A stretch of DNA of 64,000 nucleotides from NCBI RefSeq assembly GCF_029227915.1, contig NC_079886.1, positions 5,208,001 to 5,272,000 on the forward strand, read 5' to 3'. The stretch comes from Hydractinia symbiolongicarpus (Eukaryota; Cnidaria; Hydrozoa; Anthoathecata; Hydractiniidae). Below, piece after piece: positions 58,004-64,000 of the stretch. The notes beneath the pieces are model-generated. The model worked only from the letters and a program-made list of their open reading frames with translations. It did no database searches and was not told the DNA's origin. Made by a program: the position numbers and the translations under genes. Each line of letters starts with the position of its first letter. Position 1 is the first letter of the stretch.

Positions 58004-59748
58004 TTAGTACAGTACACCGCACAAGGGACAAAATTTATCGCCCACACATCCATATTTCCGACAGGCATGACAAAATGGACTTGATGAAGAACTTGTTGAT
58101 CCATCTGGCGAGTAGCGATGACGTTTAATGGGAGGAGTTCCATCGTCGTTTAATGAAAATCGTTTGGAACCAGTGGAGCATGAAGCGTCTCGTTTGCGGA
58201 GAGCTAGGTAGGAATTCACAGGACAGTATGGACTCGAACAACATTGGTCTCTTCCTGTTCTGCTGGATATAAAGTGTGGAATGTGAGGTTTCAGTGTATT
58301 ATCAATTGGAGCATATCTTCTTTGGTTCTCTAATACAGTAGCGCTGATTGACAGAACAGTTTGTAAAACATCGTCATGGCAACCGCGGGAAATTACTTTC
58401 AAAACATGCGAATCGTAGAAAGGAAAAATATACTTGAGTATTTCTAAGTTTTTGGTGTGAACGTCAACTTGGTTTAAATTGGGTAGTGTCATAAATGAAG
58501 GTTTAAACTCTTCTTTGGGGGTGTTGATGTGAAGTTTCGGAGGTGAGCAATCTTCGTTTACTTGATTGCCTAAAATCAAAGGTGTTAAAATTATTTTTGG
58601 TCGTGTATAGATCTTTTGTATTTCATATTCAAAATGGAAATAAATAAAAACTGTTCTCGATTTATAAAGCAAATGTGTTTTAATAGCGATCATGTTTAAA
58701 TATGCGTGTAGATATGTGACGCCAGAACAGTTCACGCTTCAGTATATGAAGAGGTGGGCGAAAAAACACCCGATTTCTTTCATTGCAGTGAGAATTTGTA
58801 TTAATTCTTCATTTTCCATGGCTACCATAATTTTTTAATATTGACAGCACATGTATAAATTGAATAGTTTACAGAATAGGTTATTTTTCTATATTTTTTG
58901 TAATCTGAGAAAATTAAAACAATATCAACCTATGTGGTATATCTGTATCTACAATCATACACATTTGTGTATAAGAACATAGTTTATAGGAACGTTAAAA
59001 CGTACTCAGTCTAAATACCTTAATAGTATTATAAGAGACATTTTAGAAACAAAAATATTTAGTAGCAGAATTGTACTTTAATGTCAAACTCCCGAACCTC
59101 ACGGCACAAAAAAAAACTACGAAATATTCGCAATTTCAAACTTTCGCGGCTCACGACACAAAGAAGGATCGATGAAGTAAGATCAAGCATGGCATCCAAG
59201 TTTCGGAGGGTCGCGGCCACCAAACCACCAAAAAGCATGACAAAATTTAAGCGCAGCATCAAGCATATAATAGACACTAGGTGAACGTCCTTTTCAGGTT
59301 CCTCCCAAACACACATTCCTCCCAAATACAAAAAATTGAAACTTCTTAGATTTCAATTTCGCGTTAAAAAAAACCTGGTCCAGTTTTCGCATGAATTTAA
59401 CTTAGTGATTAAAAATTGATAAAAATTTTTTTAAAAGTTTTAGCCAACAAAATAAATACATAAAAACATATATTTACCGTTAGAATCGCCACTTCTTGCT
59501 TCCCTGTCGTCTTTTTGTACTTCTCTTATTTGTTGGCGAAATAACGCTATCCTATCTGCAGTGGCCCGTTGTTTGTCAGAGCTGATTAAACATTTTGTGC
59601 ACGCGCAATCTCTCCAGTAACATTTATGTTTGTGGCCGCGTAAATTACTAATTACGCCATGGTTTCGACATCTTGTACATTTTGGCGAGCGACCATTAAT
59701 CTTAAATGTCGATTCGTTTTTTTCTTCTTTAACTTCGTAGAAGTCCAT
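58004..59748 (-). CDS. Dmrt: DMRT transcription factor with DM and DMA domains
   Basis: Two exons, 59748-59478 and 58569-58004, join in frame to 278 residues (MDFYEVKEE start; stop at 58004-58006). Exon 1 holds a DM domain at about residues 20-68: KCTRCRNHGVISNLRGHKH, CYWRDCACTKC, then RATADRIALFRQQ, with the intertwined cysteine/histidine zinc ligands. Exon 2 holds a DMA-like motif at about 130-167 (LEILKYIFPFYDSHVLKVI, then SRGCHDDVLQTVLSIS). This marks the DMRTA-type branch (DMRT3/4/5-like). The C-terminus is serine-rich and ends in a small cysteine cluster (CHACRKYGC, FCPLCG) that may bind zinc. It is a nuclear DNA-binding regulator; family roles are in sex-linked and neural development, which cannot be told from sequence alone. 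Intron 59477-58570 has a normal GTAAA/TTTTAG pair. Confidence 0.92.
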
Positions 59749-62307
59749 AGTTGTGTACGCGGCGCTGTGTTGACTGTAAAATAGTTCAACCTATGCAGAA
59801 TATGGAAGCTGTAAAATGTTTTCGACTTTTCTAAATTCCGCCACTCGTTTATGTTTTTCTATGCTCTGATTGTTTCGAGGTGTGAAGTAGAGTAACATTC
59901 TTTCAATTTTGTTCTTTTAGAAAGTGCGAGTTGTTAAACCACGGACGTAAATGCAGCCACAAGATTCTTTCACACCTTTTATGAACGAAATTTTGTTCTT
60001 ATGTTTTTGAGCAAGCAATTCAACCACTTTAATTCTTTTTCACATATATTCAATGTGGAAAATCTTATTTATTAATTATTTTTATGCATTTTATATTTTT
60101 TAATGTTATATTTTCCCCCAAAATTGTTTATGTGTAAAATTTTATACACCGGCTTCAAAAAGCCCGATTTTTTTACAAGTACTCTACCGTCTACGTGAGA
60201 CAATAAAAGAAGAAAAAAACAGTAATCACTTGAGGATAATTTAATTCCTGTCTACATGTTGTTAAATAGATTTTAATTGTCGACAAAAAACAGCGAAAAT
60301 TGAAAACAAAAGAAAATTTGTTTAATAAATAAGCTACTAGCGTTCTAAAAATCCAGGTGTGATGGCAATTGTTCGACAGACAAATTAGCAGTTTGATAGA
60401 AAATATGCGACAATATATAATGATGAGGTCACTTACAATAAATAAATTTTAGATTTTGCTAGCTTTAGTTTTGAAATATCTTGTATTTCCGGAAAGTTTA
60501 ATTCGCGAAAATACTAGAAATAACTTCAATTGCGAGGAAGTATTAGATTCGTAAAAATAATTCTTTCCAAAAACCTTAAAAAACGCGAATAAAAGTTTTT
60601 TCCGATAATTAATCTTCTTGAAATGCATATTTTTGTACCTCGCGAAATTAGTCTGCGCGAAATTTATTCAACTAAGGAATGAGACAGTTTTAGTGATCGT
60701 AACAATTGATAACTTGACAAAAAATATCAAGACGAGTTCTAGGACATCACCCACAACATTTACTCAGAATTTTTGTAACCAAATTTCAGAGACAAAAATG
60801 CTACGAAATTATAGAACCTTCAAATTGAAAAAAAAATCTATTTGCGCATCGCAAACATACTCTCTGGCAGTGAGCGCGATTCGATCCGCCATCCATAATC
60901 TTATCCCTTTACTTTTTACAAACTTTTAATTGATTGTCATGTTTTTTTGAAAGTAAATTCCAAAATAAATATACTTCTGTTCTTGAAGGAGAAAGAGCTT
61001 TTAAACAATCAGGAAACGGAGAAGAAAACAAGCCAAAAGTACGAAATAAGTCCAAAAAAATTTCAATGCTTAAAATGATTTCAACAAAGGTGACGAAACC
61101 ACCTGTTTGTGCAAGAAGACCGAGCTGATCTTGATCTCTTGAGCTATCTAGAATTACCAAGGAGATAACCCTAACAAAAAATAACATTTCATCAAATGAA
61201 TATATTTCGTTAAAAAAAAACAAGCTAAGAGCAAATTGATATTTGGATCGTTTCAAAGCAGTTCCAAAGAGAGTAACGATTCACCAATTTGTCTTAGTGT
61301 ATTTTTTTGTTCTGCAAGTGTTACAACAATGAATCAAATAAAAATTAGTACTGGATTTAAAAATAGTAATTGTGTGATATTTCATAGCACTTTAAATGTT
61401 TGCAATATAATATCGTATGTCTCAAGTTGAGTATTGTCAGTAAGTTGAACATTCAATAACATCACGAAACGCACAAAAACAGCCAGATTTCACACATTGA
61501 GATTGGACGATATTGTCGAAGAAAGGACTTTAACACATGTAATCAAAACAAAAACATATTTAGAGTGTGAACATAAACACACATCAATTTACATACGTTA
61601 ACAAACCTCGTCCCCAATTCCCTGACTGCTAGAGTTCTGTTTTAGCTATCATGGTTTTTTCCGGATAACTCACTGGCATTTTCAAAACTTGTACTTATTT
61701 AGGGTCCTGGGAACGAGATTAAGATTAAAAAATAACGTGATACAGAATAGCACAAGATTTAATAATTGAAAAAATAAACTTTTTAGAATTCATTTGATAC
61801 GAAAAACAACAAAAATAACAAACTTTTCCTGTTCAATATTTTCGAATTTAAAATGAGCGAAAAACTATTTGTATAATGAGTAAGGGCATTCTCCTTTTGT
61901 GACATGAATTAGCTTGTCTCACCTATTAAAACTTTTCTTCCCAGCACAAATCACACGTTTTGCTACTCGAAATCATATGTGAAGCGAGGGAAAGATAAAA
62001 AAAAAAAAAATCATCGTGACAAAAAATTATTTACTGTCAAACCAGACTTCCAAGAACAGAAATGATACACATGTCGCACCGAAACCGGTTGATCTGATTG
62101 GTCAATCCCGATCTTTCGGTTCATATGTGAAAATGTACGTTTGAATCAGCAGTACGAGTATAAAAGTATACCGAGGCAAAACAATATAATTATGTTATGA
62201 CACATACCACTTCTCATTAGAAATCCGGTTTAATTACAACTCGATAATAACACAAATTAAACAAACAACAACAAAAAATAAGAAAAAATATAGATTTCCA
62301 GAATCGT
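59749..62307. other. Intergenic between DMRT and V-ATPase subunit a
   Basis: Holds the DMRT 5' flank and, at the right, the V-ATPase 3' flank. TTCGCGAAA-type motifs cluster at 60480-60665. The overlapping open frames at 60909-61256 (minus) and 60934-61128 (plus) have no recognisable domain. Apart from the small element at 61606-61720 I see nothing else. Confidence 0.4.
61606..61720. mobile_element. 115-bp MITE with CCTCGTCCCCA termini
   Basis: The left end CCTCGTCCCCAATTCCC and right end GGGTCCTGGGAACGAGA form imperfect inverted termini, in the same family as 57623-57696. No coding capacity. Confidence 0.6.

Positions 62308-64000
<1,693 letters not shown>

Noticed and set aside
59081-59284. 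Basic 67-codon frame in the DMRT intron
   Set aside because: Antisense to the gene, low complexity, no conserved motif.
60909-61256. 115-codon minus-strand frame between DMRT and V-ATPase
   Set aside because: Overlaps an equally open plus-strand frame, and neither shows a domain.

Overview
The window reads as AT-rich, intron-rich metazoan nuclear DNA. The animal gene content (an LRP5/6 Wnt co-receptor, a TRAF adaptor, a DM-domain transcription factor, V-ATPase subunit a), the secreted PAN-like gene, the finger-containing LINE and the Polinton type suggest a cnidarian, perhaps a hydrozoan. That placement is inference; I could not run any search.

Layout. 1-5.3 kb: a pogo/Tigger-type deletion derivative, then a minus-strand gene for a small secreted PAN-like protein whose intron holds a 1.6-kb inverted-repeat element and a tRNA-derived SINE. 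5.3-17 kb: gene-poor and repeat-rich, with a ~110-130 bp tandem array, a LINE 3' end, a perfect 515-bp GAA array, a half copy of the inverted-repeat element and a 141-bp tandem duplication. 17.2-25.3 kb: a six-exon TRAF gene (RING, TRAF zinc fingers, MATH). 26.0-35.2 kb: a decayed Polinton/Maverick with protein-primed DNA polymerase B, zinc-ribbon/HNH genes, packaging ATPase, retroviral-type integrase and a capsid-like gene, nearly all broken by stops and frameshifts. 36.3-50.8 kb: a complete 19-exon LRP5/6 gene. 52.2-52.8 kb: a coding-like fragment, perhaps of a CLOCK-like protein. 55-57.7 kb: small inverted-repeat elements and a 21-bp minisatellite. 58.0-59.7 kb: a two-exon DMRT gene with DM and DMA domains, minus strand. 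62.3-64.0 kb: the last four exons of V-ATPase subunit a, minus strand, running off the right end.

The four intact host genes are single genes with no operon relation. Exon phases were followed by hand: LRP5/6 closes at 1725 residues, TRAF at 354 and DMRT at 278, and the V-ATPase exons keep frame to the stop. LRP5/6 carries Wnt signals, TRAF carries receptor/innate-immune signals, DMRT is a developmental regulator, and V-ATPase subunit a is part of the proton path. The Polinton fills the space between TRAF and LRP5/6 and is the richest accessory region.
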